From: Lachnospiraceae bacterium
Lineage (GTDB): Bacteria > Bacillota > Clostridia > Lachnospirales > Lachnospiraceae
Direction: 5' to 3'
Assembly (NCBI GenBank): GCA_017959525.1
Contig: JAGDAL010000055.1
Span: 1-5,072, forward strand
Length of the DNA: 5,072 nucleotides
The notes under the pieces are model-generated. The model did not search any database, was not told the DNA's origin, and saw nothing but the letters and a program-made list of their open reading frames with translations. A program made the position numbers and the translations under genes. How positions within the stretch are numbered: position 1 is the first letter of the stretch; every line of letters begins with the position of its first letter. Of the stretch, positions 1 through 5,072 are shown one piece after another.

Positions 1-624
1 GAGATTTATGAGGCGCTAAAAGAGAACGGTTTGGTGATTTCCCAGTATTGTCCGGGTACCATGCCCATTGCTCGGTTTTTTCCTGCCAGAAATCGCATTA
101 TTTCCGGACTTTCGGATGTGATTATGGTAATGGAAGCCAAAGAGAAAAGCGGGTCCTTAATTACGGTGGATTTTGCCTTGGAGCAGGGACGGGATATCTA
201 TGCCATGCCGGGGCGAATTACGGATACCATGAGCCTTGGCTGTAATCTGTTAATCCGCCAGGGTGCAGGGATTTTACAGAGCCCGGATTTATTCTTGGAA
301 GACTACGTTCCCCGCAGCGCCGATTCTTATATGGAAGAAACCGAAAGGGTCCCAAAACATACCATTACTTCCTCGCGCAAAACAGATAAAATTGATAAAA
401 TAAGTACTGTTGAAATGGAAAAATCTGATAATATACAGAATTTTTCCCTTGAAAAAGAAGAATCGTTGGTGTATAGTTGTTTCGATTTCTATGCCAGAAG
501 CATCCAGGATGTAGCGGATGAGACTGGTTTAGACCTCTTGAAGCTCATCTCGATTGTGATGCGTTTGTGTGAGTTGGGTTTACTCAAGGAGAGCTTCAAG
601 AACCAATACATTCGATGTAAATAA
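1..624 (+). CDS. dprA: DNA processing protein DprA (Smf), 3' part; start lies before the window
   Basis: DprA binds single-stranded DNA in the cytoplasm and loads RecA onto it during natural transformation; many non-competent bacteria also carry it. The reading frame is open from base 1, giving 207 visible residues. A full DprA is usually about 360 residues, so roughly 150 N-terminal residues are missing. Visible residues 18-90 carry the family's Rossmann-fold core: PGT (18-20), FPARNRIISGLS (27-38), EAKEKSGSLIT (45-55), GRDIYAMPG (63-71) and GCNLLIRQGA (80-89). Residues about 100-150 form a hydrophilic, AT-rich linker. Residues about 152-207 look like the C-terminal winged-helix domain (for example SIQDVADETGLDLLKLISIV). 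The stop at 622-624 is 17 bp before topA, so the two are probably one operon. The apparent starts at TTG 31 and ATG 61 are internal to the conserved core and are not the real start. Confidence 0.96.
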   Translation, partial: EIYEALKENGLVISQYCPGTMPIARFFPARNRIISGLSDVIMVMEAKEKSGSLITVDFALEQGRDIYAMPGRITDTMSLGCNLLIRQGAGILQSPDLFLEDYVPRSADSYMEETERVPKHTITSSRKTDKIDKISTVEMEKSDNIQNFSLEKEESLVYSCFDFYARSIQDVADETGLDLLKLISIVMRLCELGLLKESFKNQYIRCK

Positions 625-641
625 ATATCAGAGGTTTTCAA

Positions 642-2714
642 ATGGCTAAGAATCTTGTAATCGTAGAGTCCCCTACCAAAGTGAAAACAATCAAAAAATT
701 CCTGGGAAAGAATTACGAAGTTGTGGCTTCCAACGGTCATGTTCGTGATTTGCCAAAGAGTCAACTGGGAATCGACCCTGATAATGATTTCGAACCGCGC
801 TACATTACCATCCGAGGCAAAGGCGATTTGCTGGCTTCCCTGCGTAAGGAAGTGAAGAAAGCAGATCATATTTATCTCGCGACAGATCCGGACCGGGAGG
901 GAGAAGCCATTTCCTGGCATTTGACCAAGGCGTTGAAGCTGGAAGACAAATCCTATTCCCGGATTACATTTAACGAAATCACGAAAAATGCAGTCAAGAG
1001 TTCATTCAAGAATCCGCGTGATATTGATATGAAACTGGTCGATGCACAGCAGGCTCGTCGAATCCTGGACCGTATGGTTGGTTACCGTATCAGCCCATTG
1101 CTTTGGGCCAAGGTAAAACGAGGACTTTCTGCCGGACGTGTGCAGTCCGTAACCTTGCGTATCATCTGTGATCGTGAGGCTGAAATCAATGCATTTATTC
1201 CGAAGGAATACTACACCTTAGACGTAGAACTTACGGTCAAGGGTGCCAAGAAGCCGATTGTTGCAAGCTTCTACGGAGATAAAAACGGCAAGATGGATAT
1301 TTCGGATAAGGCAACCTTAGACGAGATTATGAAGGCTTGCGAGAAGGAGTCTTTCCGTGTATTAAGCAGCAAGAAGACGAAGAGGGAAAAGAAGAAACCA
1401 CTTCCGTTTACCACTTCCACTTTACAGCAGGAAGCATCCAAGGCATTGAACTTCTCTTTGCAGAAGACCATGCAGGTTGCCCAGCAGTTGTATGAAGGTG
1501 TGGATATCAAGGGTAGCGGTACCGTTGGTTTGATCACCTACCTTCGTACGGATTCCGTCCGTATTTCCGAAGAGGCGAAGGCAGATGCCAAGGCATTCAT
1601 TACCGAGACGTTCGGTGCAGAGTTTTCCGATGATACGGATATCTCCACCAAGAAGTCCAAGAAGAACATTCAGGATGCCCACGAAGCGATTCGTCCAGCG
1701 AATCTGCATCTGATTCCATCGGAGATCAAAGAATCCTTATCCAGAGATCAGTTCCGTCTGTATCAGTTGATCTGGCGCCGCTTTATGGCCAGCCAGATGT
1801 CATCTGCGGAATATGAGACCACTACGGTTCGCGTGGGTGCGGGAGATTATGTATTCTCCCTTGCAACCTCTAAGCGTATCTTTGACGGTTTCATGAGTGT
1901 TTATGTTTCCGCAGACGATGAGGAAGAGGATAAGAATGCCATTACGGAATCTTTGAATGAGGAGAGTGTGCTTACTCTGAAGGAATTCCAGGAGAAGCAA
2001 CACTTCACCCAGCCGCCGGCACATTTTACCGAAGCTTCTTTGGTTCATACCTTGGAAGAGTTGGGAATCGGCCGACCAAGTACCTATTCACCGACCATTA
2101 CGGTGCTACTAAAGCGTCGTTACATCGGTAAAGAAGGACGTAGCATCTTCGTGACAGAGCTTGGCGATGTTGTCAACGATATCATGAAGGATTCCTTCCC
2201 AACCATCGTGGATGAGAGCTTTACCGCCAATATGGAGAGCTTACTCGATGGCGTGGAAGAGGGAGATGTGGACTGGAAATCCATTGTCCGCAACTTCTAT
2301 CCGGATTTGGAAGAATCCGTTAAAATTGCAGAAGAGCAGTTACAGAAGGTAGAAATCTCCGATGAAGTAACGGATGTGATTTGCGAAAATTGCGGTCGCA
2401 ATATGGTAATCAAGTACGGCCCGCACGGCAAGTTCTTAGCTTGTCCGGGATTCCCGGATTGCCGCAATACCAAGCCATATTTAGAGAAAATCGGCGTAAG
2501 CTGTCCGAAGTGTGGCAAGGACATTGTGGTTCGTAAGACCAAGAAGGGACGTCGTTTCTACGGCTGTGAAGATTATCCGGAGTGCGATTTCATGAGCTGG
2601 CCTCGACCGGTAGCGGACAAATGTCCGAAGTGCGGCGGGTACATGGTGCAAAAAGGTAATCGAATTGTTTGTGCGAACGAGCAATGTGGTTACATTGCAG
2701 AATCAAAATCGTAA
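642..2714 (+). CDS. topA: DNA topoisomerase I (type IA), complete
   Basis: This cytoplasmic enzyme relaxes negative supercoils by cutting one strand and passing the other through. The protein has 690 residues, a normal length for Firmicute TopA. The N-terminal TOPRIM domain shows the catalytic Glu9 (IVESPTK) and the acidic triad D82-P-D84-R-E86. The strongly conserved RGLSAGRVQSV stretch and the motif GLITYLRTDS follow; Tyr300 in the latter is the expected nucleophile that forms the DNA link. QDAHEAIRP carries another conserved active-site-region motif. The C-terminus has three C4 zinc ribbons: Cys581/584/601/607, Cys621/624/642/648 and Cys661/664/677/682; all twelve cysteines are present. 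The ATG at 642 is preceded by AGAGG about 7 bp upstream, and MAKNLVIVESPTK matches the usual N-terminus. It probably shares transcription with dprA. No clear terminator follows, so read-through into codY is possible. Confidence 0.99.
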   Translation: MAKNLVIVESPTKVKTIKKFLGKNYEVVASNGHVRDLPKSQLGIDPDNDFEPRYITIRGKGDLLASLRKEVKKADHIYLATDPDREGEAISWHLTKALKLEDKSYSRITFNEITKNAVKSSFKNPRDIDMKLVDAQQARRILDRMVGYRISPLLWAKVKRGLSAGRVQSVTLRIICDREAEINAFIPKEYYTLDVELTVKGAKKPIVASFYGDKNGKMDISDKATLDEIMKACEKESFRVLSSKKTKREKKKPLPFTTSTLQQEASKALNFSLQKTMQVAQQLYEGVDIKGSGTVGLITYLRTDSVRISEEAKADAKAFITETFGAEFSDDTDISTKKSKKNIQDAHEAIRPANLHLIPSEIKESLSRDQFRLYQLIWRRFMASQMSSAEYETTTVRVGAGDYVFSLATSKRIFDGFMSVYVSADDEEEDKNAITESLNEESVLTLKEFQEKQHFTQPPAHFTEASLVHTLEELGIGRPSTYSPTITVLLKRRYIGKEGRSIFVTELGDVVNDIMKDSFPTIVDESFTANMESLLDGVEEGDVDWKSIVRNFYPDLEESVKIAEEQLQKVEISDEVTDVICENCGRNMVIKYGPHGKFLACPGFPDCRNTKPYLEKIGVSCPKCGKDIVVRKTKKGRRFYGCEDYPECDFMSWPRPVADKCPKCGGYMVQKGNRIVCANEQCGYIAESKS

Positions 2715-2744
2715 TTTTTGTGACACTTTAGAGATATTAACTCA

Positions 2745-2759
2745 AGTTTTTTGAAAATA
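2745..2759. promoter_or_regulatory. candidate CodY-binding box upstream of codY
   Basis: The 15 bases match the published CodY consensus AATTTTCWGAAAATT at 12 of 15 positions; the mismatches are at 2746, 2751 and 2759. The site ends one base before the proposed -35 element, so bound CodY could interfere with RNA polymerase. Autoregulation of codY is known in some Firmicutes. In DNA this AT-rich a three-mismatch match can arise by chance, so the function is inferred. Confidence 0.45.
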
Positions 2760-2760
2760 A

Positions 2761-2789
2761 TTGAATTTTTTTGACAGATATGCTATGAT
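2761..2789 (+). promoter_or_regulatory. predicted SigA promoter for codY
   Basis: TTGAAT (2761-2766) and TATGAT (2784-2789) are separated by 17 bp, and the -10 is preceded by TGC, an extended -10 element. Transcription would start near 2796, about 30 bases before the codY ATG. A perfect -35 hexamer, TTGACA, lies at 2771-2776, but its best -10 partner, TGTTAT at 2795-2800 (18-bp spacer), lacks the key second-position A. Two overlapping promoters cannot be excluded. Confidence 0.6.
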
Positions 2790-2815
2790 GTATCTGTTAT
2801 CTGTAGTAGTTTTTT

Positions 2816-2820
2816 GGAGG
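2816..2820 (+). promoter_or_regulatory. Shine-Dalgarno site that fixes the codY start
   Basis: GGAGG ends 6 bases before the ATG at 2827. The frame stays open upstream to 2761, but that extension would run through the promoter and this Shine-Dalgarno site. The protein from 2827 starts MSVQLLDKTRKIGKLL, which matches the known CodY N-terminus (B. subtilis MALLQKTRKIN). Confidence 0.9.
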
Positions 2821-2826
2821 AAGTAT

Positions 2827-3609
2827 ATGAGTGTACAGCTTTTAGATAAGACCCGTAAGATTGGAAAATTATTGCATAACAATAATTCTTCCAAAGTCGT
2901 ATTTAACGATATTTGTTCTGTGTTAACCGAGATTCTGGATTCTTCTATTCTTGTAATCAGCAAGAAGGGTAAGGCCCTTGGTCTTAGCCATGCAGACGGA
3001 ACCAAGGATTTGACAGAGCTTATTGTTGACAAGGTTGGCGGTTTTATCGATCCTATGCTCAATGAACGTTTACTTGGGATTTTATCTACCAAAGAAAATG
3101 TAAATCTTGAGACCTTAGGTTTTGAGAAGGATGATATTCAGCGTTATGCAGCAATCATCACACCAATCGATATTGCAGGCGAGCGTCTGGGAACCTTATT
3201 TGTCTATCGTTATGATAAGCAGTATGACATTGACGACATTATCCTGTCTGAGTACGGTACCACCGTTGTAGGACTTGAGATGATGCGTTCCGTGAACGAA
3301 GAGAATGCAGAAGAGAGCCGCAAGAAGCGTATTGTGAAGTCCGCAATCAACACCTTGTCTTTCTCTGAGCAGGAAGCTATCGTTCACATCTTCGAAGAGC
3401 TTGACGGCAATGAGGGAATCTTGGTTGCTTCCCGTATTGCAGATCGCGTAGGCATCACCAGATCTGTCATCGTAAATGCACTTCGTAAGTTCGAGAGTGC
3501 GGGCGTTATCGAGTCCCGTTCTTCCGGAATGAAGGGTACTTACATCAAAGTCTTAAACGATGCAGTTTTCGACGAGCTTAAGAAGTTGCAGGAAGACGCC
3601 GATATCTAA
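2827..3609 (+). CDS. codY: GTP- and branched-chain-amino-acid-responsive global repressor CodY
   Basis: CodY is a cytoplasmic dimeric DNA-binding protein. In low-GC Gram-positives it represses amino-acid biosynthesis, transport, motility and other stationary-phase genes when GTP and isoleucine, leucine or valine are plentiful. The product is 260 residues, against 259 in B. subtilis. Residues 1-155 form the GAF-type effector domain, ending in the conserved ERLGTLF (119-125) and LSEYGTTVVGLEM (140-152). A helical linker (about 156-180) leads to the winged helix-turn-helix: IFEELDGNEG (188-197), then ASRIADRVGITRSVIVNALR (201-220). Ser213 sits where B. subtilis has Ser215, and GMKGTYIKVLN (234-244) forms the wing. 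The DNA-binding part is almost identical to that of Bacillus, while the effector domain is much less alike, including where the isoleucine pocket should be. It has its own promoter and terminator, so it is probably transcribed alone, with possible read-through from topA. Confidence 0.97.
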   Translation: MSVQLLDKTRKIGKLLHNNNSSKVVFNDICSVLTEILDSSILVISKKGKALGLSHADGTKDLTELIVDKVGGFIDPMLNERLLGILSTKENVNLETLGFEKDDIQRYAAIITPIDIAGERLGTLFVYRYDKQYDIDDIILSEYGTTVVGLEMMRSVNEENAEESRKKRIVKSAINTLSFSEQEAIVHIFEELDGNEGILVASRIADRVGITRSVIVNALRKFESAGVIESRSSGMKGTYIKVLNDAVFDELKKLQEDADI

Positions 3610-3648
3610 GATAGATTCGGAACAATTGCATACAAGGATGATACAGGT

Positions 3649-3688
3649 AAAGGGATTTATAGGTCACTATAAGTCCCTTTCTTTTTTT
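3649..3688 (+). terminator. intrinsic terminator after codY
   Basis: A 14-bp stem (3649-3662 with 3667-3680; a single G-U pair at 3656/3673) closes a four-base GTCA loop. It is followed by C and seven T residues (3682-3688). The stem base pairs GGG with CCC. It lies 40 bp after the codY stop and separates codY from the flagellar operon. The opposite strand lacks a T tract, so it acts in one direction only. Confidence 0.93.
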
Positions 3689-3717
3689 ATCAGACAATCA
3701 AAAACTATATTTAGTAA

Positions 3718-3740
3718 ATTGTGAACCTAAAGAGCACAAT
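3718..3740. repeat. 23-bp inverted repeat (possible operator) upstream of the flagellar promoter
   Basis: ATTGTG (3718-3723) and CACAAT (3735-3740) are perfect inverted six-base arms separated by 11 bases. The dyad ends 15 bases before the -35 hexamer, a typical place for an activator or repressor to bind. The left arm reads TTGTGAA, as in a Rex half-site, but the spacing is wrong for canonical Rex (4 bp) or Crp (6 bp between TGTGA and TCACA). The regulator is therefore unknown, and chance is possible. Confidence 0.35.
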
Positions 3741-3755
3741 ATCATGAGAAAATAC

Positions 3756-3784
3756 TTGTCTTTTTTTGCATATATTTCTATAAT
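3756..3784 (+). promoter_or_regulatory. predicted SigA promoter of the flagellar (fla/che) operon
   Basis: TTGTCT (3756-3761) and a perfect TATAAT (3779-3784) are separated by 17 bp. The expected start near 3791 gives a leader of about 30 bases before flgB. It lies downstream of the codY terminator, so the flagellar genes form their own transcription unit driven by the housekeeping sigma factor. Confidence 0.82.
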
Positions 3785-3809
3785 AAATTGAGAATGGTGT
3801 TTGTACCAG

Positions 3810-3816
3810 AAGGGAG
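3810..3816 (+). promoter_or_regulatory. Shine-Dalgarno site that fixes the flgB start
   Basis: AAGGGAG lies 5 bases before the ATG at 3822. An in-frame TTG at 3801 would add seven residues but sits upstream of this site and has no Shine-Dalgarno sequence of its own, so ATG 3822 is preferred. Confidence 0.85.
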
Positions 3817-3821
3817 TTTCT

Positions 3822-4226
3822 ATGATTTCTTCCAATGCATTTTCTTACATCAACGTATTGGATCGGACCTTGGATGCCAGTTGGACCCGGCAGACCATGA
3901 TTGCCAACAATTTAGCCAACATTGATACACCAAATTATAAGCGTCAGGATATTGAGTTTAAGAGTGTCCTGGAGCAGCAGATGAGAAGTACGTCTATGCG
4001 GATTGCGGATAATTCCGTAGACCGTATTGTGAAGAATATGGATCTTGCTAAGTTAAACGGCAAGAAGTACACCGATTATGCCAACTTTAAGTACCGTATC
4101 GACCGTAACAATGTGGACGTGGATACGGAGAACGTAGAATTGGCATCGGAACAGTTGAACTATCAGACTCTTAGTACCGCAGTATCATCCGAGTTCTCCC
4201 GGTTTGATATTGTAACGAAGTCATAA
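3822..4226 (+). CDS. flgB: flagellar basal-body rod protein FlgB
   Basis: FlgB is a proximal rod subunit, exported by the flagellar type III apparatus and placed between the FliF/FliE base and the rest of the rod. The product is 134 residues, normal for the family. The N-terminal rod signature is clear: IANNLANIDTPNYKRQDIEF at residues 27-46, the segment shared by flagellar axial proteins. The C-terminal half has the FlgB-type VDVDTENVELASEQLNYQ (98-115), which continues into the C-terminal helix that packs against the N-terminal one in axial proteins. It has no signal peptide or membrane segment, as expected for a type III export substrate. It is the first gene of the flagellar operon, directly after the predicted promoter, and flgC follows after 18 bp. 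FlgB rather than FlgC is chosen from the short length and the NxANIDTPxYK form of the motif. Confidence 0.96.
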   Translation: MISSNAFSYINVLDRTLDASWTRQTMIANNLANIDTPNYKRQDIEFKSVLEQQMRSTSMRIADNSVDRIVKNMDLAKLNGKKYTDYANFKYRIDRNNVDVDTENVELASEQLNYQTLSTAVSSEFSRFDIVTKS

Positions 4227-4244
4227 GTTTTCCGGAGGTGAATT

Positions 4245-4688
4245 ATGGGATTATTTCAATCATTTGATATTTGCGCATCCGGAATGACCGCACAGCGGTT
4301 TCGTATGGATACCATTGCAGAGAATATTGCCAATGTAAACACCACCCGTACGGAAGAAGGCGGCGCATATCGACGCAAGATTGTAACTTTTGCGGAGAAG
4401 AATCTGAATCCGACCTTTGCACAGACCTTGAACTATGCCCAGTCTTTTAAGGGCAATGGCGTGAAGGTAATCTCTGTTACGGAAGATTATGAGACGGATA
4501 TGATTATGGAATACGATCCTTCCCATCCGGATGCGGACGAGAACGGATACGTGACCTACCCGAATGTAAATACCGTTACCGAGATGACCAATTTAATTGA
4601 TTCATCCCGTGCTTACCAGGCCAATGTAACTGCTTTTGATGCAGTTAAGACCATGGCACAGCAGGGCATTTCCATTGGACAGGGTTGA
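4245..4688 (+). CDS. flgC: flagellar basal-body rod protein FlgC
   Basis: FlgC is a proximal rod subunit that stacks with FlgB and is exported through the flagellar type III system. The product is 147 residues, within the family range. The rod signature ENIANVNTT occupies residues 26-34, followed by YRRKIVTF (42-49). The FlgC-specific stretch YDPSHPDADENGYV (90-103) leads into PNVN (106-109), and EMTNLIDSSRAYQANVTAF (113-131) is the C-terminal helix. A near-perfect Shine-Dalgarno GGAGGTG (4234-4240) precedes the ATG by 4 bases. It lies 18 bp after flgB and 16 bp before fliE, consistent with a single message. Confidence 0.98.
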   Translation: MGLFQSFDICASGMTAQRFRMDTIAENIANVNTTRTEEGGAYRRKIVTFAEKNLNPTFAQTLNYAQSFKGNGVKVISVTEDYETDMIMEYDPSHPDADENGYVTYPNVNTVTEMTNLIDSSRAYQANVTAFDAVKTMAQQGISIGQG

Positions 4689-4704
4689 TAGATAGGAGGC
4701 ATAC

Positions 4705-5007
4705 ATGGATATTGTAGGAGTGAATCACCTGTATAAGACTACAGAGATTACAACGCCTCGTGCCATGGCTACGGACGGAAATGATTTCGGCCGTGTGTTG
4801 GATGCGGCGAAGAATATGATTAAGGAGACCAATGATCTCCAGAATGCAGCGCAGATGGAAGAGATGAAATTCGCCCTAGGATTGGCGGACAACACCCACG
4901 ATCTGATGATTGCCGAGCGTAAGGCTCAGGTTGCGCTGAATTATACGGTTGCAGTTCGCGATCGTTTCTTACAAAGTTATCAAACGATTATGAATATGCA
5001 GATTTAG
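4705..5007 (+). CDS. fliE: flagellar hook-basal body protein FliE
   Basis: FliE is the small adaptor that joins the membrane-embedded MS ring (FliF) to the first rod subunits and is needed to open the flagellar export gate to rod proteins. The product is 100 residues, typical of the family. The first 25 or so residues are variable and low in structure. The rest is a helical hairpin with the family pattern: FGRVLDAAKNMI (28-39), THDLMIAERKAQVALNYTVA (64-83) and the C-terminal SYQTIMNMQI (91-100), which resembles the usual Y-x-x-I-M-x-M ending. AGGAGG (4694-4699) sits 5 bases before the ATG. The gene lies 16 bp after flgC and 34 bp before fliF. Confidence 0.95.
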   Translation: MDIVGVNHLYKTTEITTPRAMATDGNDFGRVLDAAKNMIKETNDLQNAAQMEEMKFALGLADNTHDLMIAERKAQVALNYTVAVRDRFLQSYQTIMNMQI

Positions 5008-5041
5008 TCGTAGGGATACAAATAATTAAAGAGGTAAGGGA

Positions 5042-5072
5042 ATGCCAGAACAAATCCAAAGAATCATCAATC
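5042..5072 (+). CDS. fliF: start of flagellar MS-ring protein FliF (cut by window end)
   Basis: Only ten codons are visible (MPEQIQRIIN). The ATG at 5042 follows AGAGG (5030-5034) with a 7-base spacer. The call rests on the near-universal order flgB-flgC-fliE-fliF; FliF is the membrane protein that forms the MS ring. The ten residues are not diagnostic by themselves. Confidence 0.72.
   Translation, partial: MPEQIQRIIN

Larger units (their letters stand above)
2715..2826. other. topA-codY intergenic spacer
   Basis: This very AT-rich 112-bp spacer carries the codY promoter, a CodY-like box and the codY ribosome binding site. The only hairpin near the topA stop is a weak AAAAT/ATTTT pairing (2705-2709 with 2714-2718), too poor to be called a terminator. 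Confidence 0.7.
3610..3821. other. codY-flgB intergenic region
   Basis: This 212-bp gap contains, in order, a featureless stretch (3610-3648), the codY terminator, an AT-rich stretch with a 23-bp dyad, the flagellar promoter and the flgB Shine-Dalgarno site. I see no small gene in it. Confidence 0.75.

Noticed and set aside
410..437. Possible internal promoter for topA inside dprA (TTGAAA, 16 bp, TATACA)
   Set aside because: The -10 matches only 4 of 6 positions and the site sits in an AT-rich coding linker where such matches are expected by chance.
489..2684. Several minus-strand open frames of 67-143 codons within dprA, topA and the topA-dprA junction
   Set aside because: All lie opposite well-supported genes, show no recognisable motifs and look like shadows of the + strand codon pattern.
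2705..2718. Possible terminator at the topA stop (AAAAT/ATTTT)
   Set aside because: The stem is only five A-T pairs with no G-C pairs, and it overlaps the stop codon; it is too weak to terminate transcription.
2761..2826. N-terminal extension of CodY by 22 residues
   Set aside because: It would translate through the promoter and the Shine-Dalgarno site; CodY homologues begin at the position equivalent to 2827.
2742..3092. Minus-strand frame of 116 codons across the codY promoter and 5' end
   Set aside because: It overlaps the codY promoter, ribosome binding site and N-terminal coding region, and its predicted product has no recognisable features.
3196..3387. Minus-strand frame of 63 codons within codY
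   Set aside because: It lies entirely opposite a conserved part of codY and shows no features of its own.
3719..3739. Rex or Crp binding site upstream of flgB
   Set aside because: The left half-site TTGTGAA fits, but the right half is imperfect and the spacing (7 bp for Rex, 9 bp for Crp-type halves) does not match the known sites; kept only as an unassigned dyad.
4260..4526. Minus-strand frame of 88 codons within flgC
   Set aside because: It is opposite the conserved rod-protein sequence, with no independent support.

Overview
The window is ordinary chromosomal DNA from a motile, low-to-moderate-GC Gram-positive bacterium (Firmicutes). The conserved order dprA-topA-codY-flgB-flgC-fliE-fliF, the presence of CodY, strong GGAGG-type ribosome binding sites and SigA-like promoters all point there. 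A flagellated member of the Clostridia, most likely Lachnospiraceae (Roseburia/Butyrivibrio-like), is my best guess. That family placement is inference from gene order and protein flavour, not from a search. All genes are on the + strand.

Region by region: (1) 1-624 is the 3' part of dprA (DNA processing protein A), whose start lies before the window. (2) 642-2714 is a complete topA (DNA topoisomerase I) with an intact active site and three C-terminal zinc ribbons. It lies 17 bp after dprA and is probably co-transcribed with it. (3) 2715-2826 is an AT-rich spacer with no convincing terminator. It holds a SigA-like promoter and, directly upstream of that promoter, a 12/15 match to the CodY-binding consensus. 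(4) 2827-3609 is codY, the nutrient-sensing global repressor. (5) 3610-3821 contains a strong intrinsic terminator, a 23-bp dyad of unknown function and a good SigA promoter. (6) 3822-5072 is the head of the flagellar operon: flgB, flgC, fliE and the first ten codons of fliF, each with its own Shine-Dalgarno sequence.

How they work together: dprA and topA are DNA-handling housekeeping genes. CodY links amino-acid and energy status to transcription. FlgB, FlgC, FliE and FliF are among the first-assembled parts of the flagellar basal body (MS ring, FliE adaptor, proximal rod). In Bacillus subtilis the same block is interrupted between topA and codY by trmFO, xerC and hslVU; here topA runs straight into codY. 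CodY is known to repress the fla/che operon in B. subtilis, so its position next to flgB may matter for regulation, but the terminator and separate promoter show that the two are separate transcription units.

I found no evidence of a new biological system, mobile element, CRISPR array or RNA gene. The points most worth a second look are regulatory (the CodY-like box at codY and the dyad upstream of the flagellar promoter) and a CodY effector domain that differs from the B. subtilis isoleucine pocket.
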